From Actinomadura roseirufa (GTDB taxonomy: Bacteria > Actinomycetota > Actinomycetes > Streptosporangiales > Streptosporangiaceae): DNA of 32,679 nucleotides. The stretch covers positions 1 through 32,679 of the forward strand of contig NZ_CAACVB010000073.1 in assembly GCF_900659635.1 (NCBI RefSeq), read 5' to 3'. Positions 21,990-29,657 of this stretch are shown one piece after another; the first letter of the stretch is position 1, and every line of letters starts with the position of its first letter. The notes beneath the pieces were generated by a model. That model had not been told where the DNA came from, made no database searches, and was given only the letters and a program-made list of their open reading frames with translations. A program made the translations under genes and the position numbers.

Positions 21990-22804
21990 CTGTCGAGCTT
22001 GCGCATCGCCGAGCGCAGGTAGCTCTTCACCGTCTCCGGCAGCACCCCGAGGTGGTCGGCGGCCTCGGCGTTGGTGCAGCCCACGGCCACGTACGACAGG
22101 ACGTCCAGCTCGCGCGGCGACAGGGCCGGCCGCGCGGGCGCCGCCGGGGCCTCGCGAGGCCCGCCGGGGCCGGCGAGACCCGCGGCGGCGAGCCGCAGCG
22201 TCATCTCGCGCAGCCGGTCCCGGGTGGCCGCGTCCTGGACGCGCTCGGCCAGCGCGCGCAGCTCGGCGTGCACCGCCCGGACCTCCTCCCAGCGCGCCGC
22301 GTCCCCCGGCGGCCCCGTCCCGTGGGGGACCCGGCCGAGCGCCTCGCCCGCCCGGTCGCGGACGGCGAGGTCCTGCTCGACGTCGCGGGCGGCCTGCACG
22401 GTCGCGCCGACGATCCGGTCCGCCAGCGACAGCGGCTCGCGCAGCGCCCCGTACAGCACGCCGCGGACCCTGCGCCGCACCACCACGGGCACCGCCACGA
22501 TCGACAGCAGCCCCTCCCGGCCCACCGGGGCGTCGTAGTCGTGGCTGATCGACGCGGCGGCCGGGTAGTTGCTCACCCACGCCGGCCGGCCGAGCGCCAT
22601 CGCCTTCCCGCCGAGGCCGGTGCCCTGCCGCACCACCAGGCCGCTCAGCGACCCGGTGGTGTTGCCGACCAGCTCGGTGATGCGCAGCCGGTCCTGGCCG
22701 CTGAGCGCGCCGCCGAACACCATGGGCAGGCCGGTGCTGCGGTGCAGGGCCAGCACCGCCGTCCGCACCGCGCCCGCGTCGTCGGCCACCGGCGGGGTCT
22801 GCAT
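21935..22804 (-). CDS. GAF-domain LuxR-type transcriptional regulator (289 aa)
   Basis: Residues about 10-145 look like a GAF-type ligand-sensing domain (LVVRQGTGLGGKAMALGRPA, then LLSIVAVPVVVRRRVRGVLYG). Residues about 145-215 are a helical linker. Residues about 225-286 form a LuxR helix-turn-helix (LSPRELDVLSYVAVGCTNAE, VLPETVKSYLRSAMRKL). There is no receiver domain. This plan matches actinobacterial regulators found beside acyl-CoA synthetase genes. It follows the two synthetases on the same strand after 54 bases and may share their transcript. No clear ribosome-binding site precedes the ATG. Its stop lies inside the convergent exporter gene. Confidence 0.88.
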   Translation of the reverse strand: MQTPPVADDAGAVRTAVLALHRSTGLPMVFGGALSGQDRLRITELVGNTTGSLSGLVVRQGTGLGGKAMALGRPAWVSNYPAAASISHDYDAPVGREGLLSIVAVPVVVRRRVRGVLYGALREPLSLADRIVGATVQAARDVEQDLAVRDRAGEALGRVPHGTGPPGDAARWEEVRAVHAELRALAERVQDAATRDRLREMTLRLAAAGLAGPGGPREAPAAPARPALSPRELDVLSYVAVGCTNAEAADHLGVLPETVKSYLRSAMRKLDSHTRLEAVTAARLAGLLP

Positions 22805-22858
22805 GGTCAGAGCATGCCCCGGCGCGGGCCGGCGCGGAAGGCCGCGGGCGGGGAAAGC

Positions 22859-24502
22859 TCACGCGTGCCGGGCGGCCGCCGCATCGCCGAGCCCCAGGAT
22901 CGCGATGGCCTCGGCGCGCATCTGCACCTTGCGGACCTTCCCGGTGACCGTCATCGGGAACTCCTCGACGACGTGCACGTACCGGGGGATCTTGAAGTGC
23001 GCGAGGCGGCCCGCGCAGAACTCGCGCAGCGCCTCGGCGGTCAGCTCCGGCGCGTCCGGCCGCAGCCGCACCCACGCCATCAGCTCCTCCCCGAACCTCT
23101 CGTCGGGGACGCCGATGACCTGCGCGTCCACGATGTCGGGGTGGGTGTAGAGGAACTCCTCGACCTCGCGCGGGTAGACGTTCTCGCCGCCCCGGATGAC
23201 CATGTCCTTGATCCGGCCGGTGATGTTGACGTAGCCGTCCTCGTCCATCACCGCGAGGTCGCCGGTGTGCATCCAGCGCGCCGCGTCGATCGCCTCCGCC
23301 GTCCTGTCCGGCTCCTCCCAGTAGCCGAGCATCACCGAGTACCCGCGGGTGCACAGCTCGCCGGGCGTCCCGCGCGGCGCGGTCACGCCGGTGCCGGGCT
23401 CGATGACCTTGACCTCCAGGTGCGGGTGGACGGTCCCGACAGTGGAGACGCGGCGGTCCAGCGAGTCGCCCGCGCGGGTCTGGGTCGACACCGGCGACGT
23501 CTCCGTCATCCCGTAGCAGATCGTGACCTCGGCCATCCCGAGCCGCTCGATGACCTGCTTCATCACCTCGACCGGGCACGGCGACCCCGCCATGATCCCG
23601 GTGCGCAGGCTCGACAGGTCCAGCCCGTCGAGGGACGGGTCGTTCAGCATCGCGATGAACATCGTCGGTACCCCGTACAGTGACGTGCACCGCTCCTGCG
23701 CGACCGCCGCCAGCGTCGCCGCGGGCTCGAACCCGGGTGATGGGATGACCACGCAGGCGCCGTGGCTGGTCGCCGCGAGGTTGCCCATCACCATCCCGAA
23801 ACAATGGTAGAAGGGCACCGGAACGCAGACGCGGTCCTCCTCGTCGTAGCCGCACAGCTCGCCGACGAAGAAGCCGTTGTTGAGGATGTTGTGGTGCGAC
23901 AGCGTCGCGCCCTTGGGGAACCCCGTCGTCCCGGACGTGTACTGGATGTTGATCGGGTCGTCGGTGCTCAGCGTCGCGCCGATCGCGGCCAGCGGCGCCG
24001 CGTCGGCGGCCCGCCCCGCCTCCACCAGCGCCTCCCACCCGGCGGTGCCGATGAGCAGCACGTCGGCCAGCGCCGGGCAGCGCGGCCGGACCTCCTCGAT
24101 CATCGCGGCGTAGTCGGAGGTCTTGAACCCGGGCGCCGCGACGAGCGTGCGAACGCCCGCCTGGCCGAGGACGAACTCCAGCTCGTGCGCCCGGTAAGCC
24201 GGGTTGATGTTCACCAGGATCGCGCCGAGCTTCGCCGTCGCGTACTGCACCAGCACCCATTCGGCGCAGTTCGGCGCCCAGACGCCGACGCGGTCGCCCT
24301 TGCCGACGCCGAGCCCGAGCAGGCCGAGCGCGACCGCGTCCACGTCGGCGGTGAAGCGGGCGTAGCTCCAGCGCCGCCCGGTCGCCCGCTCGACCAGGGC
24401 GTCCCGGTCGGGGAACCGCGCGGCCGTCCGATCCAGGTTCGCGCCGATCGTGTCGCCGAGCAGCGGCGCCGCCGCCGGACCCGAGGCGTAGGAGAGCGTC
24501 AT
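22859..24502 (-). CDS. Acyl-CoA synthetase, FadD-type (547 aa)
   Basis: AMP-forming enzymes of this family activate carboxylic acids to acyl-CoA in two steps via acyl-AMP. The ATP-binding loop is YTSGTTGFPKG. Further motifs are CYGMTETSP, TGDLAVMDEDGYVNITGR, KDMVIRGGENVYPREVEEFL and the C-terminal TGKVRKVQMR, whose first Lys is the adenylation lysine. Length is normal for medium- or long-chain fatty acid ligases. The ATG overlaps the upstream synthetase's stop (ATGA, 24499-24502). Chain-length specificity cannot be read from sequence. Confidence 0.93.
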   Translation of the reverse strand: MTLSYASGPAAAPLLGDTIGANLDRTAARFPDRDALVERATGRRWSYARFTADVDAVALGLLGLGVGKGDRVGVWAPNCAEWVLVQYATAKLGAILVNINPAYRAHELEFVLGQAGVRTLVAAPGFKTSDYAAMIEEVRPRCPALADVLLIGTAGWEALVEAGRAADAAPLAAIGATLSTDDPINIQYTSGTTGFPKGATLSHHNILNNGFFVGELCGYDEEDRVCVPVPFYHCFGMVMGNLAATSHGACVVIPSPGFEPAATLAAVAQERCTSLYGVPTMFIAMLNDPSLDGLDLSSLRTGIMAGSPCPVEVMKQVIERLGMAEVTICYGMTETSPVSTQTRAGDSLDRRVSTVGTVHPHLEVKVIEPGTGVTAPRGTPGELCTRGYSVMLGYWEEPDRTAEAIDAARWMHTGDLAVMDEDGYVNITGRIKDMVIRGGENVYPREVEEFLYTHPDIVDAQVIGVPDERFGEELMAWVRLRPDAPELTAEALREFCAGRLAHFKIPRYVHVVEEFPMTVTGKVRKVQMRAEAIAILGLGDAAAARHA

Positions 24503-26181
24503 CGCAGGTCCTCCTCGCGGAACTCGCCGGGCGGACGGTCGTCCACGCCCGGATGCCTGCCGGCCTCGGCGTTGCGCAGCTCGACCCGGCGGATCTTCCC
24601 CGAGATCGTCTTGGGCAGTTCGCCGAACTCCAGCAGCCGCACCCGCTTGTACGGCGACAGCTGCGCCCGGCAGTGCGCGAAGATCGACCGGGCGGTCTCG
24701 GCGTCGGCCGCCCGGCCCGCCGCGAGCGTCACGTACGCCTTCGGCACCGCCAGCCGCACCGGGTCCGGCGAGGGCACCACCGCCGCCTCCGCCACCGCCT
24801 CGTGCTCGATCAGCACGCTCTCCAGCTCGAACGGGGAGATCTTGTAGTCGGACGCCTTGAAGACGTCGTCGGCCCGGCCCACGTAGGTGATGTAGCCGTC
24901 GGCGTCGCGGGCGCCGATGTCCCCGGTGTGGTAGTACCCGCCCGCCATCGACTCCTCGGTGCGCTCGTCGTCGCCGTGGTAGCCGGTCATCAGCCCGAGC
25001 GGCCGGTCCTCCAGGTCGAGGCAGATCTCGCCCTCGTCGCCCGGCTTCCCGGTCAGCGGGTCGATCAGCGCGACCCGGTACCCGGGCACGGGCCGTCCCA
25101 TCGAGCCGGGACGGACCGGCTGCCCCGGCGTGTTCGCGATCTGCACCGTCGTCTCGGTCTGCCCGAACCCGTCCCGGATCGTCACGCCCCACACGTCCCG
25201 GACGCGCTCGATGACCTCGGGGTTCAGCGGCTCGCCCGCCGCGACGACCTCGCGGGGCGGCGTGCCGAGCCGGCCGAGGTCGGCCTGGATCAGCATCCGC
25301 CACACGGTCGGCGGCGCGCAGAAGCTCGTCACCCCGCACCGGTCGACGGTGTCGAGGAGCCGGTCGGCGTCGAACCGCGTGTAGTTGAAGATGAACACGC
25401 ACGCCTCGGCGTTCCACGGCGCGAAGACGTTGCTCCACGCGTGCTTGGCCCATCCGGGCGAGGAGATGTTCAGGTGGACGTCGCCGGGCCGCAGCCCCAG
25501 CCAGTACATCGTCGACAGGTGCCCGCCCGGGTACGAGGCGTGCGTGTGCTCGACCAGCTTCGGCTGCGCGGTGGTCCCGGACGTGAAGTACAGCAGCAGC
25601 GTGTCCCGCGACATCGTCAGCCCGAGCGGCGAGAACGTCTTCGGCGCGTCGTAGGCGTCCTCGTAGCGCAGCCAGCCGGCCACGGGCCCGCCCACCGCGA
25701 TGCGCGTGAACTCGCCGGTCAGCCCCTCGAACTTGGCGGTGTCGGCGGCGCCCGCCACCACGTGCCGGGCGCGTCCCCTGGTCAGCCGGTCCTGGAGGTC
25801 GGCGGGCCCGAGCAGCGGCGTGCTCGGGATCAGCACGGCGCCGAGCTTCATCGCCGCCAGCACCGTCTCCCACAGCTCGACCTGGTTGCCGAGCATCAGC
25901 ACGATCCGGTCGCCGCGCCGCACGCCCGCCGCCCGCAGCCGGTTCGCGACCTGGTTGGACCGCGCCGACATCTCCGCGAAGGAGTACCGGGCCTCCGAGC
26001 CGTCCTCCTCGACGATCCACAGCGCCGGGTCCGCGTTGTCCTCGGCGATCGCGTCGAACCAGTCCAGGGCCCAGTTGAACCCGGTCAGCACCGGCCAGCG
26101 GAAACTCTCGTACGCGGTCGCGTAGTCGTCGCGGTGCGCGAGCAGGAAGTCGCGCGCCGCGCGGAACTCGACTGCCGGCAT
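24499..26181 (-). CDS. Acyl-CoA synthetase, ACSM/acetyl-CoA synthetase-like (560 aa)
   Basis: A second adenylating ligase, of a different subfamily from its neighbour. The ATP loop is YFTSGTTAQPKLVEHTH. Other motifs are GFGQTETT, YHTGDIGARDADGYITYVGR, DDVFKASDYKISPFELE and PKTISGKIRR with the catalytic Lys. The 'DYKISPFE' form is typical of medium-chain or aryl acid ligases. The ATG at 26181 has GAGGAGA just upstream. It is first in the operon with the FadD-type gene. Two ligases made together may divide substrates by chain length or handle a branched or aromatic acid. Confidence 0.92.
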   Translation of the reverse strand: MPAVEFRAARDFLLAHRDDYATAYESFRWPVLTGFNWALDWFDAIAEDNADPALWIVEEDGSEARYSFAEMSARSNQVANRLRAAGVRRGDRIVLMLGNQVELWETVLAAMKLGAVLIPSTPLLGPADLQDRLTRGRARHVVAGAADTAKFEGLTGEFTRIAVGGPVAGWLRYEDAYDAPKTFSPLGLTMSRDTLLLYFTSGTTAQPKLVEHTHASYPGGHLSTMYWLGLRPGDVHLNISSPGWAKHAWSNVFAPWNAEACVFIFNYTRFDADRLLDTVDRCGVTSFCAPPTVWRMLIQADLGRLGTPPREVVAAGEPLNPEVIERVRDVWGVTIRDGFGQTETTVQIANTPGQPVRPGSMGRPVPGYRVALIDPLTGKPGDEGEICLDLEDRPLGLMTGYHGDDERTEESMAGGYYHTGDIGARDADGYITYVGRADDVFKASDYKISPFELESVLIEHEAVAEAAVVPSPDPVRLAVPKAYVTLAAGRAADAETARSIFAHCRAQLSPYKRVRLLEFGELPKTISGKIRRVELRNAEAGRHPGVDDRPPGEFREEDLR

Positions 26182-26246
26182 GGTCTCTCCTCGTAGCCGC
26201 ACGGACACCTGGTTAGGAGGATGGTTGGCCATGCACGTGACCCACG

Positions 26247-26266
26247 CCACCCCCGAACGGGGGTGG
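26247..26266. promoter_or_regulatory. Palindrome upstream of the acyl-CoA synthetase operon
   Basis: CCACCCCCG and CGGGGGTGG are perfect 9-bp arms around AA, 66 bases upstream of the synthetase start codon. With a 2-base centre it cannot fold well as RNA without opening a few pairs, so a DNA-binding site is more likely. The GAF-LuxR protein encoded downstream is one candidate binder. Confidence 0.45.
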
Positions 26267-26534
26267 TCCGCGCCGCGCGGCGGACCCCGGCCCCCGCCGT
26301 GACCTGTTCCTACCCGGCCCGCGCCCGAAAGTTGATCTCCTGTCCGGCCGACCGCGCGACGCGTCCGGGCCGCCGTGCCGCGGGGCCGCAACCGGCCATT
26401 TCGGTCGTACGGGAGAACGAGCCCGGCGACCGGGAGCGGATGGACGAAAGAGCAGGTCAGATGCCGGGAAAGGAGCATCGATCTCGCCGGTTTCATGGCG
26501 TTTTGGGGGCAAGTGGAGCAAGGCGGGCCTGGGT

Positions 26535-26540
26535 TAGCGT
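26535..26540 (+). promoter_or_regulatory. -10 element giving a probable leaderless mRNA
   Basis: TAGCGT (TANNNT) ends six bases before the ATG at 26547, so transcription would start at or within a base of the start codon. No ribosome-binding site is present, as expected for a leaderless message, a common type in actinobacteria. No clear -35 element was found. Confidence 0.45.
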
Positions 26541-26546
26541 GACCGA

Positions 26547-27614
26547 ATGCCGTCCACGCTGGCCTCCCGCGCGGTGGCCGGGAACGCGACCTCCCGGAGG
26601 TGGAGCACCCCGCGCTGGCTGTGGTCGGCGACGGGTCTCGCCGTCGCGCTCACGCTGGTGTTCTGGCTGGCCGCGACGAGCGTCCTGTCACGCGGCCAGG
26701 CCGACGTCCGCGGGGCGAAGGACCGCGCCGCCCCCGCCTTCGTGAGCGCCCGGACGGCCCAGGCTGCACTGGCCGACGCCGACCGCGCCGCCTGGCAGAG
26801 CGCCCGCTCCGGCACGATCCGGCTCACCGGCCCCGGCCGGCAGTTCCGCGACGACCTCACCGCCGCCGGCGACGGCCTCGCGCGGCTCGCGCAGTCCGAT
26901 CTCGGCGGCGCCGCCGGACGCGACCGGATCCGCGAGGTGAACGCGCAGGTCGTGGCCTACCAGGGGCTCGTGGAGCAGTCCGACGCCGCCTATCGCGAGG
27001 GCGTTCCGGCGCTCGGCCTCGCCTACCTGACCTACGCCTCCGACCTCCTGCACGACCCGGCCGACGGACCGCTGGCCCGGCTCGGCAAGATCGCGGAGAG
27101 GGACCGCGCGGCCGTCGAGGACCTCGGCGCCTCGTTCTGGACGGGGACCGGCGCCGTCGTCACCACCGGTGGCCTCGCCGCGGTGCTGCTGACCCACCTC
27201 GGCTACGTCCAGGTCTCGATGGCCAGGCGCTTCCGGCGCGTCCTCAACCTGCCGCTGCTCGCCGCGTCCGCCCTGCTGCTGGGGCTGGCGCTGTGGACGG
27301 CGACCGCCCTCGGCGACGTCGAACACCACTTCGACGCCGCCGCCGGGGGCACGCTGCACGGCTCCGACAGGACGCTGCTGGGCCAGATCGGCGCCGCCGA
27401 CTCCGCGGCCCGGTCACTGGCCCGGAACGGCCCGGACTCCGGCTACCGCCTGAACCTCACCGCCGCCAACGGGTCGCGGGCCTCGCTGGACTCAGCGCTG
27501 GCCAAGGCCGCGGAAACCGGTGCCCTCCCCGTGGGGCTGCCGCTCCTGTCCCTCACGGCCGCGGCCCTCATCGTGGGCGGCGGCCTGCTCCGGCTCCGTG
27601 AGTTCCCCGCATGA
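26547..27614 (+). CDS. Four-helix membrane protein with two extracytoplasmic helical domains (355 aa)
   Basis: Helices at about 28-48, 203-223, 234-255 and 329-349 bracket two outside regions: a larger one (50-200) rich in Ala, Asp and Arg with helical heptads, and a smaller one (257-327). The short segment between helices 2 and 3 is basic (MARRFRRVLN) and should face the cytoplasm. The first region resembles four-helix-bundle sensor domains, but no signalling domain is attached. I do not recognise a family. The stop overlaps the next start (ATGA at 27611-27614), so it is made together with a solute-binding lipoprotein and may anchor or read it. Confidence 0.8.
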   Translation: MPSTLASRAVAGNATSRRWSTPRWLWSATGLAVALTLVFWLAATSVLSRGQADVRGAKDRAAPAFVSARTAQAALADADRAAWQSARSGTIRLTGPGRQFRDDLTAAGDGLARLAQSDLGGAAGRDRIREVNAQVVAYQGLVEQSDAAYREGVPALGLAYLTYASDLLHDPADGPLARLGKIAERDRAAVEDLGASFWTGTGAVVTTGGLAAVLLTHLGYVQVSMARRFRRVLNLPLLAASALLLGLALWTATALGDVEHHFDAAAGGTLHGSDRTLLGQIGAADSAARSLARNGPDSGYRLNLTAANGSRASLDSALAKAAETGALPVGLPLLSLTAAALIVGGGLLRLREFPA

Positions 27615-28837
27615 GCACACGACCCCTGCGCGCCCTCGCCTCGCTGCTCCTGCTCTGCGTCCTCACCGTCTCCGCCTGCGGCTCCGGCGAGCGGGAGACC
27701 ATCACCATCCTCGGGCCCTGGGTCGGCAAGGAGCAGGCGACCTTCGAGAAGGTGCTGGCCGACTTCGAGAAGCAGACCGGCTTCAACGTCGACTACACCG
27801 GCACCAGGGACGCGCGCGCCGTCCTCGCCAGCAACCTCCATGACGGTCATCCGCCCAACGCGGCCGTGCTGTCCACCCTCGGTGACCTGCGGGCCTACGC
27901 CGCGAGCGGCCGGCTCAGCCCGGTCGCAGCCGGCCTCCCCGCCGGCCGGGGAGGCGACCTGACCACCGTTCCCGGCCCGGACGGCGCACGTCCGTACGGG
28001 ATCGTGGTCAAGGCGTCGGTGAAAAGCCTGATCTGGTTCCCGCGCACGCTCGCGCCGGGCGTCCGCGACCGCCTAGGCAAGGCGCGCTCCTGGGACGAGC
28101 TCGCCGCCGCCGCGTCCGGGCTCGGCCGCCCCTGGTGCCTCGGCTTCGCCGACAAGTCCGCTTCGGGCTGGCCCGGGACCGACTGGATCGAGGACATCCT
28201 CCTGCACCGGGCCGGAGGTGAGGTCTACGACGCCTGGGTGTCCGGAACGCTGCCTTGGACGTCACCCCAGGTCCGCGCCGCCTGGCAGACCTTCGGCTCC
28301 GTCGTCGCCGCGGGTTCCGGCGACAGCCTGGTGACCGGCTACGCGGCCGCGAGCGCCCGGATGTTCGAGCCGAGACCCGGCTGCGCACTGGCGCACGGGG
28401 GCGCGTTCATCACGACCCTGGGCAGCGGGCCGGGCGCCCGGGACGCCGACTTCGTCCCCTTCCCCAAGGGCGGCGACATCGAGATCGGCGGTGACGTCCT
28501 CGGAGTGTTCGACCGCGTCGAGGCCACCGACGCGCTCGTCGCCTACCTGACGAAAGAGCCGGTCCAGAGGAAATGGATCCAGGAGCAGGGCAGCGGGGCG
28601 TTCTCGCTCAGCCGGGCGGTGCCTCCCGCCGCCTATCCCGACCCGCTGTCCCGCCGGATCGCCCAGACACTCGCCGACGCGACGTCCGTGCACTTCGACG
28701 CCTCGGACACCTTCCCGCCCGTCCTCGCGGAGGCGTTCGACCACGCCGTCCTCGAATACGTGGCCGCGCCCTCTCGTCTGGAGGAGATCCTGGCCGCGCT
28801 GGACAGAGTCCAGAAGGCGAGCCCGCCGGGTTCCTGA
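27611..28837 (+). CDS. Extracellular solute-binding lipoprotein, ABC-type (408 aa)
   Basis: The signal peptide ends in a lipobox (TVSAC), so Cys23 would carry lipid. The mature part has the type-1 carbohydrate-binding-protein pattern: ITILGPWVGKEQATFEKVLADF, GFNVDYTGTRD, PYGIVVKASVKSLIWFPR, SWDELAAAASGL, and DTFPPVLAEAF near the C-terminus. Such proteins normally feed an ABC permease, but none is encoded nearby and the partner here is a four-helix membrane protein. It may therefore act as an orphan sensor subunit. The ligand is unknown. Confidence 0.88.
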   Translation: MSTRPLRALASLLLLCVLTVSACGSGERETITILGPWVGKEQATFEKVLADFEKQTGFNVDYTGTRDARAVLASNLHDGHPPNAAVLSTLGDLRAYAASGRLSPVAAGLPAGRGGDLTTVPGPDGARPYGIVVKASVKSLIWFPRTLAPGVRDRLGKARSWDELAAAASGLGRPWCLGFADKSASGWPGTDWIEDILLHRAGGEVYDAWVSGTLPWTSPQVRAAWQTFGSVVAAGSGDSLVTGYAAASARMFEPRPGCALAHGGAFITTLGSGPGARDADFVPFPKGGDIEIGGDVLGVFDRVEATDALVAYLTKEPVQRKWIQEQGSGAFSLSRAVPPAAYPDPLSRRIAQTLADATSVHFDASDTFPPVLAEAFDHAVLEYVAAPSRLEEILAALDRVQKASPPGS

Positions 28838-28870
28838 CCACGACCACCCTCCACCTGGCATGACGATGAG

Positions 28871-28911
28871 TTTCGCGGCTCCGGACGGTCTGTCCTTGGA
28901 GAGCCGCGAAA
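28871..28911 (+). promoter_or_regulatory. Hairpin ending at the ribosome-binding site of the DUF1905 gene
   Basis: TTTCGCGGCTC (28871-28881) and GAGCCGCGAAA (28901-28911) are perfect 11-bp arms; an inner GGAC...GTCC pair (28883-28886, 28892-28895) can extend the fold. The right arm ends at the base before GGGAGGG, the ribosome-binding site. It could end transcription from the lipoprotein gene, control translation, or be an operator. Confidence 0.5.
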
Positions 28912-28925
28912 GGGAGGGCACGAGC

Positions 28926-29207
28926 ATGAGCAAGACGGCCACGCTGGACGAGGAGTTCACCGTCCCGCTGCGCAAGAGCCCCGCCAAGGGCGGCTGGACC
29001 TACGTGGTCTGGCCCCGCTCCGTCGAGTTCTTCGGGACGAGGGGACTGGTCAAAGTCCGGGGCACCATCGACGGGCACCCCTTCCAGGGGTCGTTCATGG
29101 CCCTTGGAGACGGCACCCACAAGCTGGCGGTGAAGGCGGAGATCCGGGCGGCGATCGGCAAGGACGTCGGCGACGACGTCACCGTCCACCTGGAGGAACG
29201 CCTCTAG
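28926..29207 (+). CDS. DUF1905 domain protein (93 aa)
   Basis: The whole protein is one small beta-rich domain with the DUF1905 features: an N-terminal FTVPLRKSPAKGGWTYVVWP strand pair, a central VKVRGTIDGHPFQGSFMALGDG hairpin and a final DVTVHLEER strand. In some bacteria the domain is fused to a YdeI-type domain, absent here. Function is not known to me. GGGAGGG eight bases upstream sets the ATG at 28926. The TAG stop overlaps the stop of the zinc-ribbon-like gene on the other strand at a CTAG. Confidence 0.88.
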   Translation: MSKTATLDEEFTVPLRKSPAKGGWTYVVWPRSVEFFGTRGLVKVRGTIDGHPFQGSFMALGDGTHKLAVKAEIRAAIGKDVGDDVTVHLEERL

Positions 29208-29473
29208 AGTCCCGGGCCGCGGGCGTCCACGCCGAGGAGTGCCGCGCAGTCCTGGCAGGCGTAGGCGGCGCTCCCGTCCGGGAAGCGGCCCACCGGGATG
29301 TGAGGACGGGGCCAGCGCTTGTCGCAGACGACGCACCCGGCGCCGCGCCGCTGTGCCCGGGAGAGACCTGTCGTGGGGATGGCCGTGTCCCGCCCGAAGC
29401 GGGCACCGGCCTCGCGATGGTGCTCGTCGCCGTCCGACGCCGCCGGTGCCGAGGGTCTGTTTAAGATCAACAT
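29204..29473 (-). CDS. Small four-cysteine zinc-ribbon-like protein (89 aa)
   Basis: Two CxxC knuckles (Cys47/Cys50 in GCVVCDKRW and Cys73/Cys76 in ACQDC) spaced 22 residues apart should bind one zinc. The first 40 residues are polar and probably disordered. Small proteins of this kind are frequent in actinobacteria without known function. The ATG at 29473 has only a weak AGGAT upstream; an internal start would shorten the tail but keep the zinc site. No partner gene is apparent. Confidence 0.65.
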   Translation of the reverse strand: MLILNRPSAPAASDGDEHHREAGARFGRDTAIPTTGLSRAQRRGAGCVVCDKRWPRPHIPVGRFPDGSAAYACQDCAALLGVDARGPGL

Positions 29474-29482
29474 GGGTCGATC

Positions 29483-29499
29483 CTGCCGCCGCCCGGCAG
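29483..29499. promoter_or_regulatory. Small inverted repeat upstream of the zinc-ribbon-like gene
   Basis: CTGCCG and CGGCAG are separated by five bases and lie 10 bases upstream of the zinc-ribbon-like start codon on the minus strand. It could hide the weak ribosome-binding site. Short arms make chance likely. Confidence 0.25.
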
Positions 29500-29571
29500 A
29501 AGTTCAACTCACGAAGATGTAACGGACGCGACTTCCGTAGGATTTCGGCGGCCTCCAGACCGTCCTCAAGG

Positions 29572-29589
29572 GGGAGGGCGATCCCTCCC
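29572..29589. promoter_or_regulatory. Inverted repeat upstream of the secreted peptidase gene
   Basis: GGGAGGG and CCCTCCC flank CGAT, 68 bases before the peptidase start codon. A smaller TTCGC/GCGAA pair (29635-29648) lies ten bases before the start. Either could be an operator; the 184-base gap between the divergent genes holds nothing else I can name. Confidence 0.35.
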
Positions 29590-29657
29590 GGGTAGCGGAG
29601 GCGGGCTCCACTCCGTGGGCGATGTGCTCTGGGTTTCGCCACTGCGAAGCTCCTGCC

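Larger units (their letters stand above)
26182..26546. other. Divergent promoter region between the synthetase operon and the membrane protein-lipoprotein pair
   Basis: These 365 bases contain no gene I can support; frames crossing them are Arg/Pro-rich shadows. Two signals stand out: a 20-bp palindrome (26247-26266) on the synthetase side and a TANNNT element (26535-26540) directly before the membrane protein gene. Confidence 0.5.

Noticed and set aside
20121..24260. Open frame of about 1,380 codons on the minus strand
   Set aside because: It runs antisense to the exporter and out of frame through the GAF-LuxR and FadD-type genes, which have clear motifs. Its own translation is Arg/Gly/Pro-rich with no domain. 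Such frames are common at this GC content.
26221..26745. Plus-strand frame starting with ATG next to AGGAGG
   Set aside because: The AGGAGG touches the ATG with no spacer, the translation is Arg/Pro-rich without a domain, and it runs out of frame into the real membrane protein gene.
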